Origin: Kineobactrum salinum
GTDB lineage: Bacteria; Pseudomonadota; Gammaproteobacteria; Pseudomonadales; Halieaceae
Length of the DNA stretch: 64,000 nucleotides
Reading direction: 5' to 3'
Assembly: GCF_010669285.1 (NCBI RefSeq)
Contig: NZ_CP048711.1
Span: forward strand, 1,922,001-1,986,000
In this document: piece after piece, positions 17,357 to 25,873 of the stretch
Numbering within the stretch: position 1 is the first letter of the stretch
How the letters are laid out: each line of letters starts with the position of its first letter
The notes under the pieces: generated by a model
The model's input: only the letters and a program-made list of their open reading frames with translations
Databases searched by the model: none
Told to the model about the DNA's origin: nothing
Program-made: the position numbers and the translations under genes

Positions 17357-18292
17357 GTGAGCAGGCGCCCCCCGAGAATCCGTGATACCCGTTATGGCAG
17401 CTATCTACACCCCCGCTGGTGGCCCACCTGGCTGGGCATCGGCCTGATGTGGCTGTTGGCCCGGCTGCCGCTGCGGCTGCAGTGGTGGCTGGGCACCGCG
17501 GTGGGCGAGCTGGCCTATCGCCTGATTCCCCGCCGCAGGCATATCGCCGAGGTCAATATTCGCCTGTGCTTTCCCGAGCTGCCGCCAGACCAGCAACAGC
17601 GCCTGGTGCGCCGTGCCTTCCATTCCAACGGCATCGGCATCATGGAGCTGGGCCTGGCCTGGTTCCGCGACCCCGATGCGTTTACGCCGGTCACCACCGT
17701 GCATGGCCTGGAACATGTAGAGAAAGCTCTGGCAGGAGGCAAGGGCGTACTGGCGCTGGGTGGACACTACAGCTCGCTGGATCTGTGCGGGACGCTGGTC
17801 ACCCGTTACGTCAAGGCGGACGTGATGCAGCGCGACCACAACAATGCCCTGCTCAACGCGGTGATGACCAGCGCCCGGCAGCGCAACTACGAGGTCGCGC
17901 TGGACAGCAAGGATCTGCGCGGCCTGCTGCGCCGGTTGCGGGAAAACCGGCTCATCTGGTATGCCTCAGACCAGGACTACGGCCGCAAGGGCATCGTGTT
18001 CGCACCCTTTTTCGGCGTACCTGCGGCCTCCATCACCGCGACCTCCCGGATTGTCGAACGCAGCGGCTGCGCGGTAGTGCCGTTCAGCCATTTCCGCCGC
18101 GAGGACCAGCCAGGCTATGATATTTATTTCCACCCGCCGCTGACCGGCTTCCCGTCCGGGGATGACCTGGCGGACGCCACCACGGTCAACCGGGTCATCG
18201 AAAACGAGGTCCGGCGACACCCCGAACAGTACCTGTGGATGCACCGGCGCTTCAAGACCCGCCCCTCCCGCGAGGAGCCGGGCTTTTACTAG
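17357..18292 (+). CDS. lpxL: Lipid A biosynthesis lauroyl-type acyltransferase
   Basis: 311 residues of the LpxL/HtrB family, which transfers a secondary acyl chain to Kdo2-lipid A at the inner membrane. An N-terminal membrane segment (TWLGIGLMWLLARLP) is followed by the catalytic HX4D motif in LGGHYSSLDLCG, and then ASDQDYGRKGIVFAPFFG. The start is a GTG at 17357. A second acyltransferase of the same fold follows 71 bp downstream, so the organism may make a hexa-acylated lipid A through two late acylations (inference). Confidence 0.88.
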   Translation: MSRRPPRIRDTRYGSYLHPRWWPTWLGIGLMWLLARLPLRLQWWLGTAVGELAYRLIPRRRHIAEVNIRLCFPELPPDQQQRLVRRAFHSNGIGIMELGLAWFRDPDAFTPVTTVHGLEHVEKALAGGKGVLALGGHYSSLDLCGTLVTRYVKADVMQRDHNNALLNAVMTSARQRNYEVALDSKDLRGLLRRLRENRLIWYASDQDYGRKGIVFAPFFGVPAASITATSRIVERSGCAVVPFSHFRREDQPGYDIYFHPPLTGFPSGDDLADATTVNRVIENEVRRHPEQYLWMHRRFKTRPSREEPGFY

Positions 18293-18363
18293 GGCTTGTT
18301 CACACTATTCACATAGCCCCTGCTGGCGGCCAGTTTGCCGCCCAGCAAGGCAGAAGGAGCACC

Positions 18364-19272
18364 ATGGTACTGTCCCGAGCACGCATCCTGATTGCCCTCA
18401 TCAAGCTCACCGGCAAGCTGTCCCTGCGCCGGGCCCAGCGTATGGGCAGTGCCCTGGGAGCGCTGGTCGCGCGGCTGCCGGGTCGGGCCAGGACAGTGAC
18501 CGCGGTGAACCTGGCCATCGCCTTTCCGGAACTGCCAGCCGCGCAGCGCCGGGAACTGCTGCACGCAAGCCTGCGGCACACCGGCCAGGTAGTACTGGAG
18601 ATCCCGTTGATCTGGGAATGGCCGGTACAGCGCTGTCTCGAACTTGTGCGCGAGATCGACGGCGAGGATCTGCTGCAACAGGCGGTGGACAATGGCAAGG
18701 GAGTGCTGTTGCTGGCGCCCCATCTGGGCAACTGGGAACTGTGTGGCCTGTACTTTTCCTCCCGCTATCGCATGGCGGCACTGTACAGCCCGCCCTCTCT
18801 GCCGGATTTCGAAGACTACATGACCCGGGTGCGCGGTCGCATGGGCTCGGAACTGGTACGCGGTGACCGGCGCGGCCTGGCGCGGCTGATCGGCCTGCTG
18901 CGCAACGGGGAGGTAGCCGGCATCCTGCCGGACCAGAGTCCCAGGGGGGCTGGCTCTGCCTACGCGCCTTTTTTCGGCATGGAGGTGCGCACCATGACGC
19001 TGGTATCCAGGCTGCTGCAGAAATCCGGTGCCACGCCGCTGATGACGGTCTGCGAACGACTGCCTGACGCCGCGGGCTTCCGGCTGGTTATCAGGACCTG
19101 TGAAGCCGGCATGGCCGACCCCGACCCGGTGGTCGCCACCACGGCACTGAACCGTTCAGTGGAGGCCTGCGTGCGGCGTATTCCCGAGCAGTATCAGTGG
19201 GAATACAAGCGTTTCCGGCATCGGCCACGCGGTGAAGCCGATCCCTACCGGGTCGACCGAAGCTGTCGCTAG
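18364..19272 (+). CDS. Second LpxL/LpxM-like lysophospholipid/lipid A acyltransferase
   Basis: 302 residues of the same HtrB/LpxL superfamily as the preceding gene, but clearly divergent. The catalytic motif is HX4E (APHLGNWELCG), and the later segment ILPDQSPRGAGSAYAPFFG matches the family. The start ATG at 18364 has a good AAGGAG box. Same-strand neighbours are lpxL upstream and LPS glycosyltransferases downstream. It may be the LpxM-type myristoyl transferase or an acyltransferase for another glycolipid; sequence alone does not separate these. Confidence 0.85.
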   Translation: MVLSRARILIALIKLTGKLSLRRAQRMGSALGALVARLPGRARTVTAVNLAIAFPELPAAQRRELLHASLRHTGQVVLEIPLIWEWPVQRCLELVREIDGEDLLQQAVDNGKGVLLLAPHLGNWELCGLYFSSRYRMAALYSPPSLPDFEDYMTRVRGRMGSELVRGDRRGLARLIGLLRNGEVAGILPDQSPRGAGSAYAPFFGMEVRTMTLVSRLLQKSGATPLMTVCERLPDAAGFRLVIRTCEAGMADPDPVVATTALNRSVEACVRRIPEQYQWEYKRFRHRPRGEADPYRVDRSCR

Positions 19273-19378
19273 AACCTGAGACAGGCCGCGTTTCACAACA
19301 GGCGTCGGCGCTCGCAGCCGGATGGGGTAAACTGTGGTCCCATGCCGGCAACGGCAAGGCTCTACTCAGGAACGCGGA

Positions 19379-20215
19379 ATGTCTCCCGAGCATATCGGTG
19401 TAGTAATCACCACCTACAATGCGCCGCTGTGGCTTGCGAAAGTACTGGCAGGCTATGAACAGCAGAGCGACAGCAATTTTACCACGCTGATCGCCGATGA
19501 TGGCTCCACCGCCGCTACCCGGAAGGTGATAGACCACTTCCGCGACCGTTGCAGGCTGCGGATCGAACACGTCTGGCAGGAGGACGGGGGCTTTCGCAAG
19601 TGCCGTATTCTCAATCGTGCCATTGCCGACACCGCCTGCGATTATCTGGTGTTCACCGATGGCGACTGCATTCCTGAACCCCGCATGATCGAAACCCATC
19701 GCCAGCTGGCGGCGCCCGGTTACTTCCTGTCTGGCGGCTATATCAAACTGACGATGGCCGTGTCCCAAACAATTACTGAGCAGGATATACAGCGGGGCGT
19801 GATATTTGACCGCGACTGGCTGGTGGCCCGGGGTCAACCACGCAATCACAAGTTGTGGAAGCTGCTGCGCGAACCCTGGAAGAAACGCCTGCTGAACGCT
19901 CTCACGCCGGCAGCCCCCAGCTGGAATGGCATGAACAGCTCGACCTGGACCCGGGATTTGCGGGCGATCAATGGCTTCAACGAGGATATGCCGTATGGCG
20001 GCCTGGACAGGGAGCTCGGAGAGCGGCTATGGAATTATGGCCACAAGTCGAAACAGATCCGCTTCAGCACTGTCTGCCTGCATCTGGATCACAGCCGCGG
20101 CTACGCCAAACCGGAAATCTGGGAGCGCAATCGCCGTATCCGTCAGGCAGTAAAGCAGAACCGCAGCTGGTGGGCGGACAACGGTATTGTCAAGCCAGCG
20201 GAGCCCGGATCCTGA
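19379..20215 (+). CDS. Glycosyltransferase family 2 protein, LPS core-type
   Basis: 278 residues. The GT-A fold of family 2 is shown by VVITTYNAPLWLAKVL, LIADDGS and VFTDGDCIPEP (DxD-like metal motif). The C-terminal part holds GGLDRELGERLWNYGHK, as in enzymes with a galactosyltransferase-like C-terminal subdomain. The ATG at 19379 follows AGGAACGCGGA. It is the first of three closely packed genes (next start 5 bp after its stop) that include a GT4 enzyme and an O-antigen ligase, so it likely adds a core or surface sugar. The donor sugar is unknown. Confidence 0.88.
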   Translation: MSPEHIGVVITTYNAPLWLAKVLAGYEQQSDSNFTTLIADDGSTAATRKVIDHFRDRCRLRIEHVWQEDGGFRKCRILNRAIADTACDYLVFTDGDCIPEPRMIETHRQLAAPGYFLSGGYIKLTMAVSQTITEQDIQRGVIFDRDWLVARGQPRNHKLWKLLREPWKKRLLNALTPAAPSWNGMNSSTWTRDLRAINGFNEDMPYGGLDRELGERLWNYGHKSKQIRFSTVCLHLDHSRGYAKPEIWERNRRIRQAVKQNRSWWADNGIVKPAEPGS

Positions 20216-20219
20216 TTTG

Positions 20220-21356
20220 ATGCGTACCCTGGTGATCATTCACAGCCTCAAGATGGGCGGCATGGAGCGGGCGGCCGTCACCCTGGCTGACACCTTCGCG
20301 GAAGCCGGCCACGACAGTCACCTGCTGTCTTGCCGCAGCGAGCCCAACGACCTGCGGCCGGGCCGCTCTGACGTGACTCTGCACTATTATGACCAGCAGC
20401 GCGCCCTGCTGCTGTCCGGGATCGGGATTCCGGTGTTCCTGCTGTCGCGACTGCTGCTGGGTATACTGCTGCCGCGCTCCCATTTTATCTGGGTAGGCTG
20501 GTTGCAGGGGTGGCTGCTGGGGCGCCAGTTGCGCCGCCTGGAGCAGCGCCACGGCTGTTTTGACCGGATCATTTTCCGCGGTCTGGGCACCTTCAAATAC
20601 TTCTGGTCGCTGCGCGACGCACGCTGCAGCTATGTGCTGGAGAACGTGGTCCACCACGACCGCCCGCTGTGGCAGAAAAAACTGGAGTGGAAGCTGGTGT
20701 TCGAGCAACGCGCGCTGGTCTGTGTCTCCCGCGGCGTCATGGACTCAGCGCGGGAGGCCTTCCACCTGGGGAACATCACTCCGGCCAGCCTGCGGGTGAT
20801 CACCAACCCCTGCCCGAGCCGGCAAATCCGGCAGCTGGCGCAGCACCCGGATCCCGACCTGCCCCGTGAACCCTACATCGTCAACGTCGCGCGCCTGGTG
20901 CCACAGAAAGGCCATGAGCTGTTGCTGGAAGCCTACGCCCTGTGTCCTGCGGCTCCCAACCTGGTGCTGGTCGGCGATGGTGAATTGCGGCCGCGACTGC
21001 AACAGCAGGCCATCGCGCTGGGGATTGCAGACCGGGTGCGATTCGCCGGCCAGCGCGACAACCCCTACTGCTGGATGCGGGGGGCGGAGCTGTTCGTACT
21101 GGCCTCAGAATACGAGGGGCTGGGCATGGTGCTAATCGAGTCGCTGGCCTGCGGCACACCAATCATTTCCGTCGACTGCCCCGGCGGTGTACGCGATGTC
21201 TTCAAAGGCGAGCTGGAGCAGTTCCTGTGCCCGCGCAGTGCCCAACAGCTCGCCCTGCATCTGCAGGCTACGCTGGCACGACTGCCGATAGCCGTGCGCG
21301 AGGCCTGGCTGGAGGACTTTGAGCCATTGACCATCGTCCGCAAGTTCCTGGCATGA
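20220..21356 (+). CDS. Glycosyltransferase family 4 protein
   Basis: 378 residues of the GT-B fold. The N-terminal domain starts TLVIIHSLKMGGMERAAVTLA; the C-terminal nucleotide-sugar domain shows NVARLVPQKGHELLLEAY, LVGDGELRP, and the donor-binding segment ASEYEGLGMVLIESLACGTPIIS. The start ATG lies 5 bp after the preceding stop, and the stop overlaps the next start as ATGA. It probably works at the inner membrane on an LPS or surface-polysaccharide intermediate together with its neighbours. The sugar is not predictable. Confidence 0.9.
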   Translation: MRTLVIIHSLKMGGMERAAVTLADTFAEAGHDSHLLSCRSEPNDLRPGRSDVTLHYYDQQRALLLSGIGIPVFLLSRLLLGILLPRSHFIWVGWLQGWLLGRQLRRLEQRHGCFDRIIFRGLGTFKYFWSLRDARCSYVLENVVHHDRPLWQKKLEWKLVFEQRALVCVSRGVMDSAREAFHLGNITPASLRVITNPCPSRQIRQLAQHPDPDLPREPYIVNVARLVPQKGHELLLEAYALCPAAPNLVLVGDGELRPRLQQQAIALGIADRVRFAGQRDNPYCWMRGAELFVLASEYEGLGMVLIESLACGTPIISVDCPGGVRDVFKGELEQFLCPRSAQQLALHLQATLARLPIAVREAWLEDFEPLTIVRKFLA

Positions 21357-22726
21357 GCCTGCCCCCGCAGGAGAATCCGGTGGCCGCGGTCGATGCAGCG
21401 GGCCATCCCCGACCTGCCCGGCTCCGGGCCGAGCGTCTGTTCCACTGGCTGCAGTGGCCCTGCCTGCTGGCAGTATGTCTGTTTGCGTTCACCGACCAGA
21501 TACTGCCGGACATTGGCCATGTTGCCCAGGTCCTGTTCATCCTGCCGGCCCTGGTATTGCTGTTCGCTGGCCGGCGCCCGGCCTGTCTGCGGGCGCCGGC
21601 GCTGTTCCTGCTGGCCACGCTACTGGTGCAGACCAGCAGCTGGCTGTTCGCGCCGGACCTGGCTGCCTACGGTTATGAGCCAGTGGCCGAGCCGAAGCTG
21701 GACCGGCTAGGGCGCTGGCTGCTGTTCATCTTCGCGGCCTATTGGCTGCTGCCAAAACCGGGCGCCGTGGCCGCACTGTGGCTCAGCGCCCTGGCCGGGC
21801 TGTTACTGGCTCCCTGGGTGACCGGCGGCGGCGGCGTGGAACTGCAGCAGGCCGCCGCTGGACTGCGGGTGGGCTTTGGCCTGCGCAATGAGCAGCATAC
21901 GGCGATGCTGTTTGGTGCCGGCTTTCTGGGCCTGTATGCCCAGCTGCTGTATCGAATTGCCAACGGCAGCCTGCGCAGGGTCAGTAGCGCTGCGCTGCTG
22001 GGCCTGCTGCTGCTCACTGGAGGCGGTGTGCTGGTAACCCAGACGCGTGGCGTATGGCTGGGGGTTGCGGCCGGTATTGGCCTCATTTCGCTGCTGGCAG
22101 GGTGGCTGCAGGGCCGGCGCCACCACTGGGCGCCGGGCAAAAGCCTGGGGATCCTGGCCGTGGCGATGCTGTTGCTCCTGCTGGCGGCGGTACCGGCGGC
22201 CCGCTTGATGGGGGACTTCGAGCACGAGCGCGGCAGTATCACGCGGCTACCGGAGTACATCGAGGCGGACCTGGGCTATGACGCCATCGGTATTCGGGTG
22301 CGTTCCTGGATACACGCGCTGCCCTGGCTGGCACAGCGGCCGCTGACCGGCTGGGGCACCCAGGGCAGCCATCTGATCAGCCAGCACAGCGAAGGCCTGC
22401 CCCCTGAGCTCAAACGCATCTTCACGCATCTGCACAGCAGCTACTTTGACCTCTTTGCCCAGTACGGCGCGCCGGGTGTGCTGCTGTTCCTGGGTCTGCT
22501 GGCCTGGCTGGGCAGATTCGCCGTCCAATCCTGGCGCGCGGGCGGCATGCCCGAGCCGGTGTTTCTGTTCATCGCCGGCTTCATCGTCTACTGGCTGGTC
22601 ATCAACGCCTTCGAGTCCTTCATGCTGTATTCCTCGGGGCGCTATCTGCTGAATCTGATTTTGGCCGGGGCCCTGGTCTACCACCCCCGGGCAGTCGCGG
22701 CCCGGGCGTCAGCCTGCGCTGGCTGA
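21353..22726 (+). CDS. O-antigen ligase/polymerase family membrane protein
   Basis: 457 residues with about ten hydrophobic spans, an O-antigen ligase (Wzy_C) pattern. The conserved region includes LLTGGGVLVTQTRGVWLGVAAG and the periplasmic loop with RVRSWIHALPWLAQRPLTGWG and LHSSYFDLFAQYGAPGV. Ligases of this type join lipid-linked glycan to lipid A-core on the periplasmic face. The start overlaps the GT4 stop (ATGA). The stop codon sits inside a perfect 14-bp hairpin at 22701-22734. Polymerase versus ligase function cannot be separated by sequence alone. Confidence 0.85.
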   Translation: MSLPPQENPVAAVDAAGHPRPARLRAERLFHWLQWPCLLAVCLFAFTDQILPDIGHVAQVLFILPALVLLFAGRRPACLRAPALFLLATLLVQTSSWLFAPDLAAYGYEPVAEPKLDRLGRWLLFIFAAYWLLPKPGAVAALWLSALAGLLLAPWVTGGGGVELQQAAAGLRVGFGLRNEQHTAMLFGAGFLGLYAQLLYRIANGSLRRVSSAALLGLLLLTGGGVLVTQTRGVWLGVAAGIGLISLLAGWLQGRRHHWAPGKSLGILAVAMLLLLLAAVPAARLMGDFEHERGSITRLPEYIEADLGYDAIGIRVRSWIHALPWLAQRPLTGWGTQGSHLISQHSEGLPPELKRIFTHLHSSYFDLFAQYGAPGVLLFLGLLAWLGRFAVQSWRAGGMPEPVFLFIAGFIVYWLVINAFESFMLYSSGRYLLNLILAGALVYHPRAVAARASACAG

Positions 22727-22734
22727 CGCCCGGG
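22701..22734. terminator. Perfect 14-bp hairpin spanning the O-antigen ligase stop codon
   Basis: CCCGGGCGTCAGCC (22701-22714) and GGCTGACGCCCGGG (22721-22734) pair perfectly around a 6-base loop. The TGA stop (22724-22726) lies in the right arm. The hairpin stands between two convergent operons and is the strongest stem in the window, but it has no T-run on either side. Confidence 0.5.
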
Positions 22735-22752
22735 GGCGGCGAACGGCGCCAC

Positions 22753-23439
22753 TCAATCGAAGTTGCGCACCCGGGCGATATTGCGTTTCGCCCGTTTTGC
22801 CTCCAAACACTGTCGCCAGCTCTTGACGCTGGCCTGGAACCGCTTCTGGTTCCAGGCTTCGGCCCGCTCCGCGGGCAGCACCGCGAGATAGGCATCGAGC
22901 AGCGCCTGCACCATGTCCGGATCCACCAGCCGCGAGGCGATATTGGCGAGATTGAGCAGCGCCACGTTCGCGGCCAGCGCACCTGGATAGACCCGGATAT
23001 CGTCCTCGTCCACCAGCGCGATCACATCACCCGACCCCAGCATGAAATTGGTGAGGTTGCCATCCGGCTGCTCGATGCCCCGGGCGTGGATATCCGCCAT
23101 CGTCCGGCCCAACAGGCGGATGATGTCAAACTGGCGGTCGCGGGACGGTTCTCCCTGCAGTACTTCCCGCAGGGGCCGGTAACCCTCGAGAAAACCGGTG
23201 GCAAAACAGAAACAACGCTGGTCCGCCAGCCAGCCTGAATAGACTATTTCCGGCACCGGACCGCCGGCCCGGCGCAGGCGCCGGCCCCGGCGCTCGGCCC
23301 GCAGCCAGTGTATGAGGCCGAACAGCGGCCGGCGGTAGCACTTGATCGCGGCGAGTGTGCCATCTACCTCGCCGCGGTAGGTAATCCGCGTACGGCGGGT
23401 GTTGGCATGCAGCTCCTGCAACAGTGTGATGCATTTCAT
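22753..23439 (-). CDS. Lipopolysaccharide kinase-like protein (RfaP/InaA-like)
   Basis: 228 residues with a degenerate protein-kinase-like fold as in LPS heptose kinases. The N-terminal lobe has TRITYRGEVDGTLAAIKCYR, where the lysine would contact ATP. The catalytic-loop region reads IHARGIEQPDGNLTNFML in place of the usual HGDLHxxN, and the metal motif is ALVDEDDIRVY. It starts 7 bp after the Kdo kinase stop on the same strand, so the two kinases form an operon that probably phosphorylates the inner core. The altered catalytic loop (QPDGN) means the activity could differ from classical WaaP. Confidence 0.78.
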   Translation of the reverse strand: MKCITLLQELHANTRRTRITYRGEVDGTLAAIKCYRRPLFGLIHWLRAERRGRRLRRAGGPVPEIVYSGWLADQRCFCFATGFLEGYRPLREVLQGEPSRDRQFDIIRLLGRTMADIHARGIEQPDGNLTNFMLGSGDVIALVDEDDIRVYPGALAANVALLNLANIASRLVDPDMVQALLDAYLAVLPAERAEAWNQKRFQASVKSWRQCLEAKRAKRNIARVRNFD

Positions 23440-23446
23440 GGCGCAC

Positions 23447-24193
23447 TCAATCCCCCACCGGGGCGGCGGAACTGAGCTCATCCCCCCGGTAGCCATTGCA
23501 CAACAGCTGCCACAGCTGCTCTCGCCGGGCCGGTGGAATGTGCTGACAGCGCTTTTCCACGGAGCGCTGCAGCCGCAGCATGTTGCGACGCTTCCAGCGG
23601 GCATTCACACCATGGCGGGTGTGCAGCCGGCAGCGGTCGAAGTCGATCAACCACAACTGGCCCTCAGCCAGCAGGATGTTGTCGCAATTGAGGTCGACGT
23701 GATCCAGGCCACAGTCGTGAAAGCGGCGCAGCAGCTGGCCGACGTCGCGCCACAATTGCCCGTCCTCCAGCTCAGCCACCGCAGGTAGCGGGCAGGCTCC
23801 GGGAATCCGCAGCAGCAGAATCGCGGCGCGGTAAGTGATCAATCCATTGCGAACCGCCAGCGCAGCCACCGGCACAGGCACTGGCAATCCATGCGCAGCC
23901 AGGCTCTGCAACAGATTAAACTCTGCCAGTGAACGGCTGCGGCGGAACCCGGTAAACAGATAACTGCAGCGGGACAGGCGCGCTGCCATGCCGCCGCGCA
24001 GATAGTGTCGCAACACCATCTCGCCCCGGTCAGTCTCCAGAAACCAGGCCCCGCCACGGCCGCCAGTGGCGACCGGGCGGGCCCGCTCGCCCCAGAACCC
24101 GGGTGTCAGCCAGGACTCGGTGACGCCTGCGAAGCTCGTGTCTACCAGTAGCTGGCGCCCCGGCGACCGCAGTAGCTGCGTGTTCGTGGTCAA
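23447..24193 (-). CDS. kdkA: 3-deoxy-D-manno-octulosonic acid kinase
   Basis: 248 residues if the TTG at 24193 is the start; this fits the family length and has a strong GGAGGGAGG box, while a longer in-frame ATG at 24334 gives a non-conserved extension. Kinase-like features are WFLETDRGEMVLRHYLRGG (ATP lysine region replaced as in KdkA), AEFNLLQSLAAHGLPVPVPV, the catalytic loop HVDLNCDNILL, and the metal site LIDFDRCR. KdkA phosphorylates the single Kdo residue of the LPS inner core at the cytoplasmic face. It is divergent from the heptosyltransferase gene across ~150 bp. Confidence 0.85.
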   Translation of the reverse strand: MTTNTQLLRSPGRQLLVDTSFAGVTESWLTPGFWGERARPVATGGRGGAWFLETDRGEMVLRHYLRGGMAARLSRCSYLFTGFRRSRSLAEFNLLQSLAAHGLPVPVPVAALAVRNGLITYRAAILLLRIPGACPLPAVAELEDGQLWRDVGQLLRRFHDCGLDHVDLNCDNILLAEGQLWLIDFDRCRLHTRHGVNARWKRRNMLRLQRSVEKRCQHIPPARREQLWQLLCNGYRGDELSSAAPVGD

Positions 24194-24345
24194 AAATTCA
24201 CGCCTCCCTCCGCGTGGGGCTGGCACGCACCCGGCCACAGTCTTGCAGACCACCGCGTGTGAGTCAGTTAGAATAGTTGCCAGTTTAACAACGACAGGCC
24301 ATCCGGCTCCACCAACTACTGCGGCCTGCTGCACCAGGAAAGCGC

Positions 24346-25392
24346 TTGACTGACTCCATTTGCATACTGCGCCTGTCCGCCATCGGCGATGTGACCCATG
24401 TAATTCCGGTCGTCCTGAGCCTGCAGCAACAACGGCCCGGCACCGTCATCACCTGGATCATCGGCAAGCTCGAACACCGGCTGGTGGGCGACCTCCCCGG
24501 CGTGGAGTTCATTGTGTTCGACAAGAAAGCCGGCCCGCGAGCCTACCTTGATCTGCACCGCCAGCTGCGCGGGCGCCACTTCGACGCACTGCTGCAAATG
24601 CAGGTGGCGCTGCGCGCCAATGTCGCCGCAGCGCTGGTTCCGGCCCGTATCAAGGTGGGCTATGACCGCGCCCGCAGCAAGGACCTGCACGGCCTGTTCA
24701 TCAACCAGCGCATCGCCGCCACCCCGGGCCAGCATGTCAGGGACGCGCTGGCCAGCTTCCTGGAGCCGCTGGGCCTGGAGGCCGCGCCGCCGGTGTGGGA
24801 GATTCCGCTGAGTGCAGCCGACCACGACTTCGCCCGCGCCCAGCTGGACCCGGCACACCTGAACCTGGTCATCAGCCCCTGTGCCAGCCACCGGCTGCGC
24901 AACTGGCCGGCCGAGCGCTATGCAGCGCTCGCGGATCATGCGATCCGTCAGCACGGCATGCGGGTGGTGCTGGTGGGCAGTCCAGCCGCCTTCGAGCGAG
25001 CAATGTGCGCCGCCATCGAAGCAGCCATGGAGGGCCCTGTCCATAATCTCAGCGGCCAGGACACACTGAAACAGCTCGCCGCACTGCTGACCCACGCCGA
25101 CCTGCTGCTGGCCCCGGATACCGGCCCCGCCCATATCGCCAGCGCGGTGGGTACCGATGTGCTGGGCCTGTACGCGGCCAGCAATCCTCACCGCTCCGGT
25201 CCCTACCGGTCCATTGAATGGTGCGTGGACCGCTACCCCGAAGCGTTGCTGAAGTTCACCGGCAAGCGGGTGGAGGAAGCACGCTGGGGAGCGAAGGCGG
25301 AATATCCCGGAGCGATGGAGTTGATTACGGTACGCGATGCCTGCGAGATGCTGGACCGCTGGGTGGCCGCCCGCCGGCCTTCGCGCGGCTGA
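24346..25392 (+). CDS. Glycosyltransferase family 9 (LPS heptosyltransferase-like)
   Basis: 348 residues of the GT9 family: start ICILRLSAIGDVTHVIPVV, then CASHRLRNWPAERYAALADH and the donor-binding segment LLAPDTGPAHIASAVGTDVLGLYA. These enzymes add L-glycero-D-manno-heptose to Kdo2-lipid A (WaaC) or to the first heptose (WaaF). The start is a TTG at 24346. It ends 7 bp before the convergent DUF6165 gene. The presence of Kdo kinase next door usually goes with a single-Kdo inner core, so WaaC-like action is likely. Confidence 0.87.
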   Translation: MTDSICILRLSAIGDVTHVIPVVLSLQQQRPGTVITWIIGKLEHRLVGDLPGVEFIVFDKKAGPRAYLDLHRQLRGRHFDALLQMQVALRANVAAALVPARIKVGYDRARSKDLHGLFINQRIAATPGQHVRDALASFLEPLGLEAAPPVWEIPLSAADHDFARAQLDPAHLNLVISPCASHRLRNWPAERYAALADHAIRQHGMRVVLVGSPAAFERAMCAAIEAAMEGPVHNLSGQDTLKQLAALLTHADLLLAPDTGPAHIASAVGTDVLGLYAASNPHRSGPYRSIEWCVDRYPEALLKFTGKRVEEARWGAKAEYPGAMELITVRDACEMLDRWVAARRPSRG

Positions 25393-25399
25393 CCGGCTA

Positions 25400-25801
25400 T
25401 TATTTCGCGCTGTAGTCCTGGTAGGACTTCTCTTCCACGAAGCGCGAGCCCAATGCCAGGTTGATATCCTTCTTCAGCGCCGCGCGCCGGTCGTTTGTGA
25501 CATACACCGCCCGCGCCAGTTCGATGAACGTCGGCCCGAAATCCTGTGCCTTTTCACAGTCCCGGATGTCGTCCTCGATCACCCAGAGAGATTCATTCAC
25601 CGCCTTCAGTTGCCGGCGCAATTCGGCGATGTGTGCCTGGTCGGGCACCGCCTGAGCCCAGGTGGTGTTGAGCGCCTCCAGCTCCTGACGCACATTGGCC
25701 AACTTGGCGGCATCGCTGATGCGCTCTGACTTGATCTCGAGAATGGTGATCTTGTCCAGTACCTCGCCAAAAGAGACGGGGACGGTAATGACGTCAGTCA
25801 T
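25400..25801 (-). CDS. DUF6165 family protein
   Basis: 133 residues, mostly helical, beginning TDVITVPVSFGEVLDKITILEIKSERI, the recognisable start of DUF6165. No signal peptide or membrane segment is present, so it is probably cytoplasmic. Members of this family often lie in LPS or surface-polysaccharide loci, as here beside the heptosyltransferase, but no activity is known. It is convergent with that gene, with only 7 bp between the stops. Confidence 0.82.
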   Translation of the reverse strand: MTDVITVPVSFGEVLDKITILEIKSERISDAAKLANVRQELEALNTTWAQAVPDQAHIAELRRQLKAVNESLWVIEDDIRDCEKAQDFGPTFIELARAVYVTNDRRAALKKDINLALGSRFVEEKSYQDYSAK

Positions 25802-25873
25802 ACTGTAATTGCCTGGTTGGAATTGGGAACAGGGATTCTAGCAAGGATTGCACGGGGATAGTGACTACGCAGC

